The notes below the pieces were generated by a model that did not search any database, was not told where the DNA came from, and saw nothing but the letters and a program-made list of their open reading frames with translations. Below are positions 39,669-48,097 of a stretch of 50,512 nt of DNA, piece by piece. How positions within the stretch are numbered: the first letter of the stretch is position 1; the number at the start of each line of letters is the position of its first letter. The position numbers were made by a program, and so were the translations under genes. The DNA is taken from positions 1-50,512 of the forward strand of contig CASGDQ010000046.1 of assembly GCA_949300325.1 (NCBI GenBank), given 5' to 3'. Source of the stretch: an uncultured Spirochaetales bacterium. GTDB taxonomy: Bacteria > Spirochaetota > Spirochaetia > Sphaerochaetales > Sphaerochaetaceae.

Positions 39669-40910
39669 CTATCTTGTTGTCAAATAGTCCTTAGGAACTC
39701 CGTCCACGCCATCCCAGATTATCTGGCGGAAATGCGTCGGATCCGTATTTCCTTCCGTGTTGATCAAAAGGATATTCGATTTGTCATCCAGACCCAGCAC
39801 ATGCACAAGCCCTTCGCTGCCAGGTTCCGTCATCATCGAATAGAGCGCACCCAAGGTGACAGCTCCGGACTCGCCGGAAATCACGAACGGATCTCCTTTC
39901 AGCGGCACTGCAAGGATTCTCATTCCGCGGGCTGCCGTGTAGTCAGGCACCTTCATGAAGACATCCGCAGTCCCATCAAGCACCTGCCAGCCTATCGGGG
40001 AGGGATCTCCGCATGCCAGGCCTGCCATTATGGTATCCAGATCTCCTTTGATCGAATGGAGTTCTCCATCGTTTATCCTTGCTGTTTCAAAGACGCATGC
40101 CGCCTTGTCCGGCTCCACGACCACGAATTTCGGCGGATCGTCTTTAAAGAGCGCCGCATAAAAGCCGATTGTGGCCGCAGCCAAAGCTCCAACACCTGCC
40201 TGGATGAAGATATGCGAGGGCTTGATTATCCCAAGGCCTGCAAACTGTTCCTGAGCTTCAAGCATTATTGTCGTATACCCCTGCATGATCCATGCCGGTA
40301 TCTCCGTATATCCATCCCAAGAGGTGTCGCTGATGATCTGCCAATTGTTCTTTTCTGCATCGATAGCAACCTGGCGCACAGCATCATCGTAGTTGCCGTT
40401 TACGACCACGACCTTGGCTCCGTAACCCCTTATGGCTTCTATCCTCGGCTTTGACGTATCCTTATGGACATAGATGACGCATTTGTGGCCGAGCTTCATG
40501 CTTGCCCATGCGATCCCCCTTCCATGGTTTCCATCGGTAGCGGATGCAAATGTGATGTCTCCAAGCTTATCGTGGCATTCCTTGCTGATAAGGTATTCGT
40601 ATGTGAGATCCTTGTCGCTCATTCCAAGCTTTTTTTGTATGAAGCGGTAGAGTGCGAAAGAGCCTCCCATAACTTTGAAGGAATTGAGCTCCAATCTCTG
40701 GGCCTCGTCTTTCACATAGATTCCCCCGAGTCCGAGCATGTGGGCAAGGTTCGGGAGGCTTCTGAGCGGAGTCATCTTATAGCCCGGTATCTGTCTATGA
40801 AAGGCCCTTGCCGTTCTTGCACAATCGATATTGAACAGCTCCTCGGCCTTTGTGAAATCCTTTTTCTTCGTCCTGACGATATAATCGAAATCTCTGGTGT
40901 TGCTTTCCAT
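39669..40910 (-). CDS. dpaL: Diaminopropionate ammonia-lyase
   Basis: PLP enzyme of 413 residues that splits 2,3-diaminopropionate into pyruvate and two ammonia. It has the fold-type II pattern: KVMGGS with the Schiff-base Lys at residue 79 (NSFKVMGGSFALY), SATDGNHGRGIAWASMKLGH for the PLP phosphate and cofactor contacts, and GESGAVTLGALY in the C-terminal part. The N-terminal PGYKMTPLRSLPNLAHMLG is typical of DpaL (YgeX). It is a single-gene unit with a GAGGAT site 6-10 bases before the ATG and its own terminator. Two A/T inverted repeats lie in the upstream region and could be control sites. Confidence 0.93.
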   Translation of the reverse strand: MESNTRDFDYIVRTKKKDFTKAEELFNIDCARTARAFHRQIPGYKMTPLRSLPNLAHMLGLGGIYVKDEAQRLELNSFKVMGGSFALYRFIQKKLGMSDKDLTYEYLISKECHDKLGDITFASATDGNHGRGIAWASMKLGHKCVIYVHKDTSKPRIEAIRGYGAKVVVVNGNYDDAVRQVAIDAEKNNWQIISDTSWDGYTEIPAWIMQGYTTIMLEAQEQFAGLGIIKPSHIFIQAGVGALAAATIGFYAALFKDDPPKFVVVEPDKAACVFETARINDGELHSIKGDLDTIMAGLACGDPSPIGWQVLDGTADVFMKVPDYTAARGMRILAVPLKGDPFVISGESGAVTLGALYSMMTEPGSEGLVHVLGLDDKSNILLINTEGNTDPTHFRQIIWDGVDGVPKDYLTTR

Positions 40911-40997
40911 TTTTACTATCCTCGGCTGTCATTATAGTTTTATTTCAGATTAATTCAATATCCAAAAATGAAAAAGAAAACAATTACGTAAAACATA

Positions 40998-41038
40998 AAA
41001 AACAACATATTGTTTTTACTGAAAAACGCAATGTTTTT
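40998..41038. repeat. Two AAAAAC...GTTTTT inverted repeats upstream of dpaL
   Basis: First repeat: AAAAACAA and TTGTTTTT around CATA (40998-41017). Second: AAAAAC and GTTTTT around GCAAT (41022-41038). They lie 88-128 bases upstream of the dpaL start. Chance occurrence in A/T-rich DNA is possible. Confidence 0.4.
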
Positions 41039-41073
41039 TAATAGCTGCCTTCTATTTCCCTTACGGGGGTCGA

Positions 41074-41108
41074 ATAAAAAGGCCCGATGAAAAATCTTTC
41101 TCCGGGCC
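41074..41108 (-). terminator. Terminator of the phosphohexomutase gene
   Basis: GGCCCG (41081-41086) pairs with CGGGCC (41103-41108), with an inner GAAA/TTTC stem. On the minus strand it is followed by TTTTTATT. Confidence 0.8.
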
Positions 41109-41116
41109 TGCTGCTT

Positions 41117-42469
41117 TTAATGGTATCTTGCTATGATTTCCTTTATTTCTCCCATCCTCTTTTCTAGTTCGTCCTTTGTAGAGGCTTCAGCGACGATTCT
41201 CAGGTAAGGCTCTGTATTGCTCTTTCTGACATTGAACCACCATGTGGGGTATTCGATCCTGTATCCGTCGAAATCGAGAACCGATTCAGGATTGCCTTTT
41301 TCCACATATGTCTCATACAGCTTTCCTATTGCGCCATCCTTATCCTCAAGCTTGAAGTTCGTCTCTCCGCTGTTTTCGTATTTGACAATGCTGTCTATGA
41401 AATCTGAAAGGGTCTTTCCTTCCTTCTTGAGCTCCTTGACCACGGACAGCACTAAAAGGGAGGCCAGTATGCCGCTGTCGCAGTTGAAGAAATCCCGTCT
41501 GAAATAATAATGGCCTGCAAGCTCGCCTCCGAAGACAGCGTCGATTTCTCGCAGCTTCATTTTCGCAAATGCGTGTCCGACCTTCCATGTGGTAACCTTG
41601 AATCCGAGGCCCTCCAGATATTCGGTGGTGCTCCTGCTTGTCCTGATATCCTGTATGGCGTTCCCGACGGCTCCGATCTTCTTATAGTGGTAGCCGAGCA
41701 CTGCTGTTATGTAATCCGGCTGGATAAAGCGTCCTTTCTCATCGATGAACATGACCCTGTCCGCATCCCCGTCGTATATGACGCCGCAGTCGCTTTTGTT
41801 CTTCAAGACTTCCTTCTTGATATCCGCGCAGTTTTTCTCTTCAAGCGGGTTGGGCTCATGGAATGGGAATGTGCCATCGAAATAATCATATATGTAATGC
41901 ACAGTCCCACCCTTGAGGATATCTTTGATGACAAGGTTTGCCATGCCGTTGGAGCAGTCGACCGAAATGTCGAGCCCGTCGAGGTCGGGAGCGAAAGAGG
42001 AAAGATACTTCACATATTCATCCCTTACATATGAATAATCCTTTACAGATCCTTTTTCCTTCACCGGTTCTGCCTTTTCTGTGTTGACGAGCTTTTCCAG
42101 ATCCTTGAGTCCGGAATCTCCACCGACGGGGATGGCATCTGTTCTGGAAATCTTTAATCCGTTGTATTCCTTGGGATTGTGGCTGGCAGTAATCTGCACC
42201 GAGCAGTCTGCCTTGAGGAAAACCGTTGAGAAATAAACCATTGGCGTTGTAGCAAGTCCGAGGTCCCATACATCCGCACCGCTGTCTGTTATGCCTTTGG
42301 TGAGATTTTCCCATATCACTGGACTGCTGGATCTCACATCCCGGCCCACAACCACATGGTCCGTCCCTAGCAGCCTTGGCAGGAAATACCCGACCTTGTA
42401 GACCGTCTCTTCATTAAAATCCTTTCCCCAGATGCCCCTGATGTCATATGCTTTGAAAGCTCCCATCAT
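41117..42469 (-). CDS. Phosphomannomutase/phosphoglucomutase
   Basis: Alpha-D-phosphohexomutase of 450 residues. The four family motifs are present: the active Ser96 in TASHNPKEYNG, the Mg2+ loop DGDADR, the sugar-binding GGELAGHYYFR, and the phosphate-binding KSNTEPYLRIVAE. It moves phosphate between C6 and C1 of mannose or glucose for sugar-nucleotide synthesis; ManB-type activity is most likely, but glucose is possible. The start overlaps the upstream gene's stop by 4 bases (ATGA type), so the two genes form an operon. Confidence 0.92.
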   Translation of the reverse strand: MMGAFKAYDIRGIWGKDFNEETVYKVGYFLPRLLGTDHVVVGRDVRSSSPVIWENLTKGITDSGADVWDLGLATTPMVYFSTVFLKADCSVQITASHNPKEYNGLKISRTDAIPVGGDSGLKDLEKLVNTEKAEPVKEKGSVKDYSYVRDEYVKYLSSFAPDLDGLDISVDCSNGMANLVIKDILKGGTVHYIYDYFDGTFPFHEPNPLEEKNCADIKKEVLKNKSDCGVIYDGDADRVMFIDEKGRFIQPDYITAVLGYHYKKIGAVGNAIQDIRTSRSTTEYLEGLGFKVTTWKVGHAFAKMKLREIDAVFGGELAGHYYFRRDFFNCDSGILASLLVLSVVKELKKEGKTLSDFIDSIVKYENSGETNFKLEDKDGAIGKLYETYVEKGNPESVLDFDGYRIEYPTWWFNVRKSNTEPYLRIVAEASTKDELEKRMGEIKEIIARYH

Positions 42470-42927
42470 TTTTCTCCTGTGATGAGCTTTTCGAATCCTT
42501 TAGGATCCATGAGCTCAAAATAATATTTTGTGCCATCTTTCAGGCCCAATTCCAAAAGTGTTTTTCTCAATACTCCGCCGATTTTCCCAACCGGGCGTGC
42601 AATGTTCTTGCCCGAAGCGATCGCTTCGATCGCGCTTGATCTTGAAACGATGGTCATGGAGATGACATCAGAGCGGTCGAATGAATGCTCCATTTTCACA
42701 TAAGGCTCCCTTTTCTTTGTTTTAATTTCTATGCCAAGTATTCTGGGAGGCCTGTCGAAATCCTCGAATATGAAAGTATTTCCATCGGTATAAAGGAAGA
42801 CTCCATAATCTCTTCTTTCTCCTTTGTTGGAGCCGTAAAAAAGAGCGTATGTCCTGAATTTTATCTTTGCTCCGAGCTTTTCCTCCCTTTCCTTCAAGAA
42901 GGTCAGGGTATCGTAATCATTTTCCAT
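42466..42927 (-). CDS. Conserved-type protein of unknown function upstream of phosphohexomutase
   Basis: Protein of 153 residues with no signal peptide or membrane segment. The N-terminal half is beta-rich with charged residues (YALFYGSNKGERRDYGVFLYTDGNTFIFEDFDRPP), and the C-terminal half ends in GGVLRKTLLELGLKDGTKYYFELMDPKGFEKLI. It resembles a small pleckstrin-like or beta-barrel domain, but I cannot assign a family. It is cotranscribed with the phosphohexomutase gene. An AT-rich two-way promoter zone (42928-42977) separates it from the divergent methyltransferase gene, and contains a perfect ATCCTTT/AAAGGAT inverted repeat (42941-42958). Confidence 0.6.
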   Translation of the reverse strand: MENDYDTLTFLKEREEKLGAKIKFRTYALFYGSNKGERRDYGVFLYTDGNTFIFEDFDRPPRILGIEIKTKKREPYVKMEHSFDRSDVISMTIVSRSSAIEAIASGKNIARPVGKIGGVLRKTLLELGLKDGTKYYFELMDPKGFEKLITGEK

Positions 42928-42940
42928 AATTTTATCGTCT

Positions 42941-42958
42941 ATCCTTTTTTCAAAGGAT
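42941..42958. repeat. Inverted repeat in a divergent promoter zone
   Basis: ATCCTTT, TTTC, AAAGGAT. It lies between the divergent 42466 and 42978 genes, next to the overlapping -10 boxes (TATTAT on minus, TATAAC on plus), so it could be an operator. Confidence 0.45.
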
Positions 42959-42977
42959 AATATACTATAACACAGAT

Positions 42978-44591
42978 ATGGAAGAATTTGAGAAAAAAGA
43001 TTTTGCCAAACACCTCAAGAGGGGAGGTGTCGATGCCCATAGATGGATGAGGGAGACCTCTTCATCCTGTGCACGTGTCTATGACCGGAATCTGGATGGA
43101 ATACCTGTTACTGTAGATCTTTACGGACGCTATGCAAGAATCCTCGATTATTCCGAAAACGGCCTTTCAGATGAGGATGTATCGATCATAAAGGATCTGG
43201 TTTCCCGGTATCTTTACATCGAAGGGGATAAGATCATCTATAAGGAAAGGAAGAAGAGGGAAGGACGGGAGCAGCATACATCCGGGTATGACAGCATTGT
43301 GGAAGAAGTGACGGAGAACGGCCTTTCTTTCCGTGTCGAGCTTGAAAAATATGTGGATACAGGCCTTTTTTTGGACCAGTGCCTTACCCGTGCAGCTGTA
43401 AGGGATAACAGCATGGCCCTCGATGTGCTCAATCTTTTCTCCTACACAGGGTCTTTCAGCGTCTATGCCGCTGCCGGCGGAGCAAAGAGCGTTACCAGTG
43501 TGGATTTGAGCAATGTATATACCCAGTGGGCTACGGATAATCTGAAGGCAAATGGATTTCTGGATGAAGAGAAATATCCTGCAATCTGCATGGATGCCGC
43601 AGCGTTTATAAAGCAAAGTGTGGAGGAGAAGAGGAAATGGGATCTCATCATCTTTGATCCCCCGTCTTTCAGCAACAGCCATAAGGCAGAGGATTTCGAT
43701 GTCAAAAAGGATTATTTTTCGTACCTCCTTGAGCTTAACAGGCTTTTGCGTGATAATGGCAGTGTCATTTTTAGCGAGAACCTCGCATCGTTCAATTTCG
43801 CAAAGAACCGGCTTAAGGCATGGTTCAAGATAAGGGAAATAACGGATGAGATCCGCAATGTGGGTTTTACAAAGAAGAGGATGAACCTGAGGGTTTGGGT
43901 TTTAGAGAAAGTAAGAGAAATTACAGGTGAAGAAATGAGAAGGATCAGCGATGATGACAGCCTAGAGAGGCTGAGCCTTTCCTTTGACGACGAAAGGGAA
44001 GAGGGAAAAGAAGAAAGGGATGTGAAAAAGAGCGAGGGACGCAGAGGCGAGCGTAAGGATGCCAGAAGCTTCCCACAAAGGGAAAAGAAGGATTTCCGTC
44101 CTAGAAGGGATGAGGATCACCGGTCAAGGGATTATGAGAATAAGGACCGCTTCAGGAGCAAATTCAGGGATGACCGCCCGGAGAGGCCGTATTATGAGAA
44201 GGAAAGAAGATATTACACCGGCTACTCCGATGAGAAGCCTGGAAAAGATTATGACCGGCCTCGGTTCCGCAGCGATGATAGGAGGGATTTTTCCGACAGA
44301 TACAGGGATGACCGCAGGCCGTCACGGACCGATCGCGATTCATATAAGAGGCGGGAAAGGGATTATGACGACCGTCCCCGCTATTATGAGAGTGAAGATC
44401 GTCCTCGAAGAGATTATGAAAAGAAAGAGCGTCCTGAAAGGCCAAAGCGTTATTACGGCTCTGACGAGGAAAGGTCCTCTTTTGATAGGAAGGATGGTGA
44501 GCGCAGGCCCAGGGTGAGAAAAGCCCCGGTTCCCTATGGCTATGATACCTTCAGAAAAGCCAAGAGAGGAGATGAGGATAAAGACAGATAA
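42978..44591 (+). CDS. RlmK-like rRNA methyltransferase with long disordered charged tail
   Basis: Protein of 537 residues. Residues 1-318 are a class I methyltransferase of the RlmI/RlmK type: KYVDTGLFLDQ at 125-134, VLNLFSYTGSFSVYAAAGGA (SAM motif I) from about 140, SVDLSNVYTQWATDNLKANG, and DPPSF at 217-221, the motif of RNA methyltransferases. The nearest relative is the m7G2069 23S rRNA domain (RlmK). Residues from about 320 to 537 are low in hydrophobics and rich in Arg, Asp, Glu, Lys and Tyr, including RDDRPERPYYEK and RPRYYESEDRPRRDYEKKE, probably disordered and RNA-binding. No ribosome binding site lies before the ATG; TATAAC ends 6 bases upstream, predicting a leaderless mRNA. It is monocistronic with a terminator. 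Confidence 0.85.
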   Translation: MEEFEKKDFAKHLKRGGVDAHRWMRETSSSCARVYDRNLDGIPVTVDLYGRYARILDYSENGLSDEDVSIIKDLVSRYLYIEGDKIIYKERKKREGREQHTSGYDSIVEEVTENGLSFRVELEKYVDTGLFLDQCLTRAAVRDNSMALDVLNLFSYTGSFSVYAAAGGAKSVTSVDLSNVYTQWATDNLKANGFLDEEKYPAICMDAAAFIKQSVEEKRKWDLIIFDPPSFSNSHKAEDFDVKKDYFSYLLELNRLLRDNGSVIFSENLASFNFAKNRLKAWFKIREITDEIRNVGFTKKRMNLRVWVLEKVREITGEEMRRISDDDSLERLSLSFDDEREEGKEERDVKKSEGRRGERKDARSFPQREKKDFRPRRDEDHRSRDYENKDRFRSKFRDDRPERPYYEKERRYYTGYSDEKPGKDYDRPRFRSDDRRDFSDRYRDDRRPSRTDRDSYKRRERDYDDRPRYYESEDRPRRDYEKKERPERPKRYYGSDEERSSFDRKDGERRPRVRKAPVPYGYDTFRKAKRGDEDKDR

Positions 44592-44596
44592 GCCTT

Positions 44597-44623
44597 AAGC
44601 CCGTGCGTTGCATGGGCTTTTTT
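44597..44623 (+). terminator. Terminator after the RlmK-like gene
   Basis: AAGCCCGTGC (44597-44606) pairs with GCATGGGCTT (44610-44619) with a GTT loop, followed by T residues. Confidence 0.85.
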
Positions 44624-44644
44624 CCTGCCTGACCCGCTTTCTTG

Positions 44645-45247
44645 TCATGCTCCGTTTTTTTGAAGCATCTCTTCAAGGCAAAGCCTTTCCATCTCCTTTA
44701 AAACCGCTTTTGAAAGCGGCTCTTCTCCGCTATCGGGATTAATCTGCTCAAGCATCATCCCGAAGTATTCCATCTGGGGAATGTGCATCCTGTATTTTTC
44801 TTTTATCTCTGGTGTCTTCTTTTCGCTGTTGAAACGGCAGCGGGAAGGGGCGGGAGATCCGTCCTTTTTAGTGTAGCAGCAGGATCCGAACAGACGGCAG
44901 GTAAGCGGACGTGCAGGATAGATTCTGCAGTGATGCGGATTTTCATCATCATAAAGCGGGCAGAAGGAAGAGTTTTCCTCTGCATCCTTTTCAAGCAGAG
45001 CGGAGAGAAAGTCCTTTTCATCTGAAAAGAGTATGTAGGCTGCTATATACAGCGCTTCGGCCTTTTTTACAAACGGATGATAATGCTTGCAGCATTGCCC
45101 GCATCCGGAGGGGCAGGATGAGTCTGAAAGCTTTACGAATTTCTCGAGCTTGCTGTCGCATCCTTTATAAAAGGATTGCATTCTTGCAATCGCTTCGCCG
45201 CTGTAAAGGCCTTTGTATCTGGAAATTGCGTGATCGATATTTTTCAT
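44645..45247 (-). CDS. YkgJ family cysteine cluster protein
   Basis: Protein of 200 residues. CPSGCGQCCKHYHPFVKKAEA near residue 45 and CPLYDDENPHHCRIYPARPLTCRLFGSCCYTKK are the YkgJ/UPF0153 zinc- or iron-sulfur-binding cysteine cluster. The protein is cytoplasmic and its role in the family is unknown. No ribosome binding site precedes the ATG. TTTACA (45284-45279) and TATAAA (45262-45257) with a 16-base spacer lie just upstream; nine bases separate the -10 box from the ATG, which predicts a 2-3 base leader. Confidence 0.85.
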   Translation of the reverse strand: MKNIDHAISRYKGLYSGEAIARMQSFYKGCDSKLEKFVKLSDSSCPSGCGQCCKHYHPFVKKAEALYIAAYILFSDEKDFLSALLEKDAEENSSFCPLYDDENPHHCRIYPARPLTCRLFGSCCYTKKDGSPAPSRCRFNSEKKTPEIKEKYRMHIPQMEYFGMMLEQINPDSGEEPLSKAVLKEMERLCLEEMLQKNGA

Positions 45248-45256
45248 CGCGCATGT

Positions 45257-45284
45257 TTTATATCCAAGCAGGTTTTTTTGTAAA
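45257..45284 (-). promoter_or_regulatory. Promoter of the YkgJ-like gene, near-leaderless
   Basis: TTTACA, 16-base spacer, TATAAA on the minus strand, ending nine bases before the ATG. Confidence 0.5.
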
Positions 45285-45365
45285 GCTCTTGAAAAGTGTT
45301 TTTTTGTGTTTTTTTGTTGTTATTACATATGGAACAAGGCCTGCGCAATAATTACAATAGCGTTC

Positions 45366-46250
45366 GTGAAAGAAAGAAACGCCATTTTATTGTTATTGCT
45401 GACCTCATTTATTTGGGGATTGAGCTTCGTTGCCCAATCCGTATCTTCCGATCTTGTGGGACCATTCACGTTCAATGGAATCAGGATGCTTATAGGAGCG
45501 GTGGTCCTAATACCGTTTTCCTATAAAAGCCTTAAAAGCCATGATAAAGAGTATCTTGCAAAACTTTTTAAATCAGGAGCAGTCTGCGGTCTGTTCCTTG
45601 CCTCCGCTTCCATGATGCAGCAGATTGGCGTATCATACTCGACTGCGGGCAAAGCGGGCTTCATAACCTCGATCTATATAATAATAGTTCCGATCATATC
45701 CCTCTTTTTTCACCAGAAGGTTGGAAAAAAGATATGGCTATGTGCATTAGTTGCGATTTTCGGCATGTATCTTTTATGCATGGATGCATCATCGCTTTTT
45801 CTTTCAAAGGGGGATGCTTATCTTTTATTATGTGCAATCCTTTTTGCTTTCCATATCATGGCTATCGACCATTATGCGAAGGATCTTGATGGAATAGATC
45901 TTTCCATGGTGCAGTTTTTCACTGCGGCATTTGTATGCCTTATCGGTATGGGGTTGTTCGAAGATCCAAGCATCGGCGCGCTGAAAAGATCCTGGCTTCC
46001 GATTTTCTATGCCGGGGCATTTTCCTGCGGCATCGCATATACTCTCCAGACTGTAGGGCAGAAGTATGTTAAGCCGACGCTTGCCACTTTAGCTCTTTCG
46101 CTTGAAAGCGTGTGGGCGGCAGTAGGTGGAGCTGTCATACTCTCTGAGCGCATGAGCATGCGGGAGATGATTGGATGCATTCTCGTGTTTTCTGCTGTCC
46201 TGCTGTCTCAGGTGCATCTGAAGAAAAATGTAGCTTCCAATCAAAAATGA
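45366..46250 (+). CDS. EamA/DMT family transporter
   Basis: Transporter of about 294 residues with ten membrane helices and two EamA repeats. The N-terminal half has LTSFIWGLSFVAQSVSSDLVGPFTFNGIRMLIGAVVLIPF; GKAGFITSIYIIIVPIISLFFH follows; the second half has AGAFSCGIAYTLQTVGQKYVKPTLATLALSLESVWAAVGG. EamA proteins move amino acids, nucleotide sugars or other small metabolites; the substrate is unknown. I chose GTG 45366 because the first helix begins right after it; a GTG at 45306 adds residues of no known use. There is no ribosome binding site. TACAAT ends seven bases before the GTG, fitting a leaderless start. Confidence 0.85.
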   Translation: MKERNAILLLLLTSFIWGLSFVAQSVSSDLVGPFTFNGIRMLIGAVVLIPFSYKSLKSHDKEYLAKLFKSGAVCGLFLASASMMQQIGVSYSTAGKAGFITSIYIIIVPIISLFFHQKVGKKIWLCALVAIFGMYLLCMDASSLFLSKGDAYLLLCAILFAFHIMAIDHYAKDLDGIDLSMVQFFTAAFVCLIGMGLFEDPSIGALKRSWLPIFYAGAFSCGIAYTLQTVGQKYVKPTLATLALSLESVWAAVGGAVILSERMSMREMIGCILVFSAVLLSQVHLKKNVASNQK

Positions 46251-46273
46251 AGCCCTTTTGATATTGTAATTTT

Positions 46274-46315
46274 AAAAAAGAAAGAGGAACAGGCGGTCTG
46301 TTCCTCTTCTTTTTG
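46274..46315. terminator. Bidirectional intrinsic terminator
   Basis: AAGAGGAACAG (46282-46292) pairs with CTGTTCCTCTT (46298-46308), flanked by an A-run and a T-run. It serves the EamA gene and the convergent glnS. Confidence 0.9.
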
Positions 46316-46323
46316 CCTATGGA

Positions 46324-48021
46324 TCATAATCCCATCTTGGCCTTTTGTTTTGCCCAGCTGTCCTTGAGCGTGCAGGTCCTGTTGAAGACCATATGCTCGG
46401 CGCTGCTGTCCTTCATATCCACGCAATAATAGCCGTTTCTGATGAACTGCAGGTAGTCGCCGACCTTGGCCTTCGCCCCTTCCTCCTCGATATAGGCTGC
46501 CGGAATGACTTTAAGCGAATCAGGATTGAGATCATCGAGGTAGTTGCCTGTAGCCGCACCGGGGCATTCTGCTTTGAACAGTTTGTCATATTGCCTTACC
46601 TCAGCAGCTAATGCATGGTCTGCAGATACCCAGTGGCTGGTTCCCTTGACCTTCCTGCCGTCCGCTGTTGTGCCTCCGCGGCTTTCTGGGTCGTATGTGC
46701 AATGTACGGCGAGAATGTTTCCATTCTCATCCTTCTCGACGCTTTCTGCTTTGATGTAGTAGGCGTATTTGAGCCTTATCTCGTTTCCAGGATAAAGCCT
46801 GTGGTAGCCCTTTACAGGAGTCTCCATGAAATCCTCCTTTTCGATATAGAGGTTCTTGGAGAAGGCGATCTTATGTTTTCCGGAATTCTCATCCTCAGGA
46901 TTGTCCTCTGCCTCAAAGTATTCCACCTTGTCATCCGGATAGTTGTCAATTACAATCTTGAGGGGATCAAGGACGGCCATGAGCCTCTTTGCCCGTTTAT
47001 TGAGATCCTCGCGGACGCAGAACTCCATCAAAGAATAATCGACCACGCCCTCGACCTTTGCAACACCGACACGTGAGACAAAATCCTTCATCGCTTCCGG
47101 CGAATAGCCTCTTCTCCTGACTCCGCTTATTGTTGGCATCCTCGGATCGTCCCAGCCGGATACCAGATGGTTGTTTACAAGATAAAGAAGCTTTCTTTTG
47201 CTCATAAGAAGATAGTTTATGTTAAGCCTTGCAAATTCGTATTGATGAGGAGTGTGTTCTATCCCGTCGATAGAGCAGGCCCAGTCATAAGCAGGGCGGT
47301 GATCCTCGAATTCAAGGGTGCAGATGCTGTGGGTGATTCCTTCGATCGCATCGCTGATGGGGTGGGTGAAATCGTACATGGGATAGATGCACCACTTGTC
47401 GCCTGTTCTAGGATGGTGGGCGTATTTGATCCTGTAAAGCGCAGGATCCCTCATGTTTATGTTCGGGCTGGCCATGTCGATCTTAGCACGCAGGGTAAGG
47501 GAGCCTTCGGGGTATTTGCCTTCTTTCATCTCTTCAAAGAGCCTGAGGTTCTCTTCCACAGACCTATCGCGCCAAGGGCTGTTCTTCCCCGGCTCTGTGA
47601 GGCTTCCCCGGTATTCTTTCATCTCTTCGGCGCTCAGCTCATCGACATATGCTTTTCCCTCTTTTATGAGATTGATTGCAATTTCGTAAAGCTTGTCGTA
47701 GTAGTCGGAGGCGTAGAATTCATATTTGCCCCAATCAAAGCCGAGCCATTTGATATCCTCTTTGATGGAGTCGATGTATTCGGTTTCCTCCTTTGCTGGA
47801 TTGGTGTCATCCAGGCGCAGATGGCATCTTCCGCCATATTTTTCAGCCAGACCGAAATTGATGCAGATGCTCTTGATATGTCCTATATGAAGGTATCCGT
47901 TCGGCTCCGGTGGAAAACGGGTGACTATCTTGCCATCAGGCACCCTGCCGTTCTTCAGATCGTCCTCAATTATCTTTTCCAGGAAGTTGAGGGGACGGGC
48001 CTCGTTTTTTTCATTTTCCAT
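46324..48021 (-). CDS. glnS: Glutamine--tRNA ligase
   Basis: Glutaminyl-tRNA synthetase of 565 residues, class I. HIGH is at residues 45-48 (PPEPNGYLHIGHIKS) and the KMSKS-type motif is LLMSKRKLL near residue 265. The LRLDDTNPAKEETEYIDSIKEDIKWLGFDW stretch and HPISDAIEGITHSICTLEFEDHRPAYDW are GlnRS-specific, not GluRS. The anticodon-binding beta barrels follow (residues 330-565), and no extra C-terminal YqeY domain is present. I placed the ATG at 48021 because AAGGAG is 6-11 bases upstream and the family starts near here; an upstream in-frame start would add eight residues. The direct GlnRS route is thus present. It is monocistronic. Confidence 0.95.
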   Translation of the reverse strand: MENEKNEARPLNFLEKIIEDDLKNGRVPDGKIVTRFPPEPNGYLHIGHIKSICINFGLAEKYGGRCHLRLDDTNPAKEETEYIDSIKEDIKWLGFDWGKYEFYASDYYDKLYEIAINLIKEGKAYVDELSAEEMKEYRGSLTEPGKNSPWRDRSVEENLRLFEEMKEGKYPEGSLTLRAKIDMASPNINMRDPALYRIKYAHHPRTGDKWCIYPMYDFTHPISDAIEGITHSICTLEFEDHRPAYDWACSIDGIEHTPHQYEFARLNINYLLMSKRKLLYLVNNHLVSGWDDPRMPTISGVRRRGYSPEAMKDFVSRVGVAKVEGVVDYSLMEFCVREDLNKRAKRLMAVLDPLKIVIDNYPDDKVEYFEAEDNPEDENSGKHKIAFSKNLYIEKEDFMETPVKGYHRLYPGNEIRLKYAYYIKAESVEKDENGNILAVHCTYDPESRGGTTADGRKVKGTSHWVSADHALAAEVRQYDKLFKAECPGAATGNYLDDLNPDSLKVIPAAYIEEEGAKAKVGDYLQFIRNGYYCVDMKDSSAEHMVFNRTCTLKDSWAKQKAKMGL

Positions 48022-48097
48022 ATTCTCTCTCCTTGGACCTTCCAAAGGGTCTTTAGATTTTGTATCACTTTAGCATGAACAGATGTTTTTTTACAGA

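Noticed and set aside
47167..48078. A 303-codon plus-strand frame opposite glnS
   Set aside because: Antisense to a fully conserved GlnRS; no ribosome binding site and no recognisable protein.
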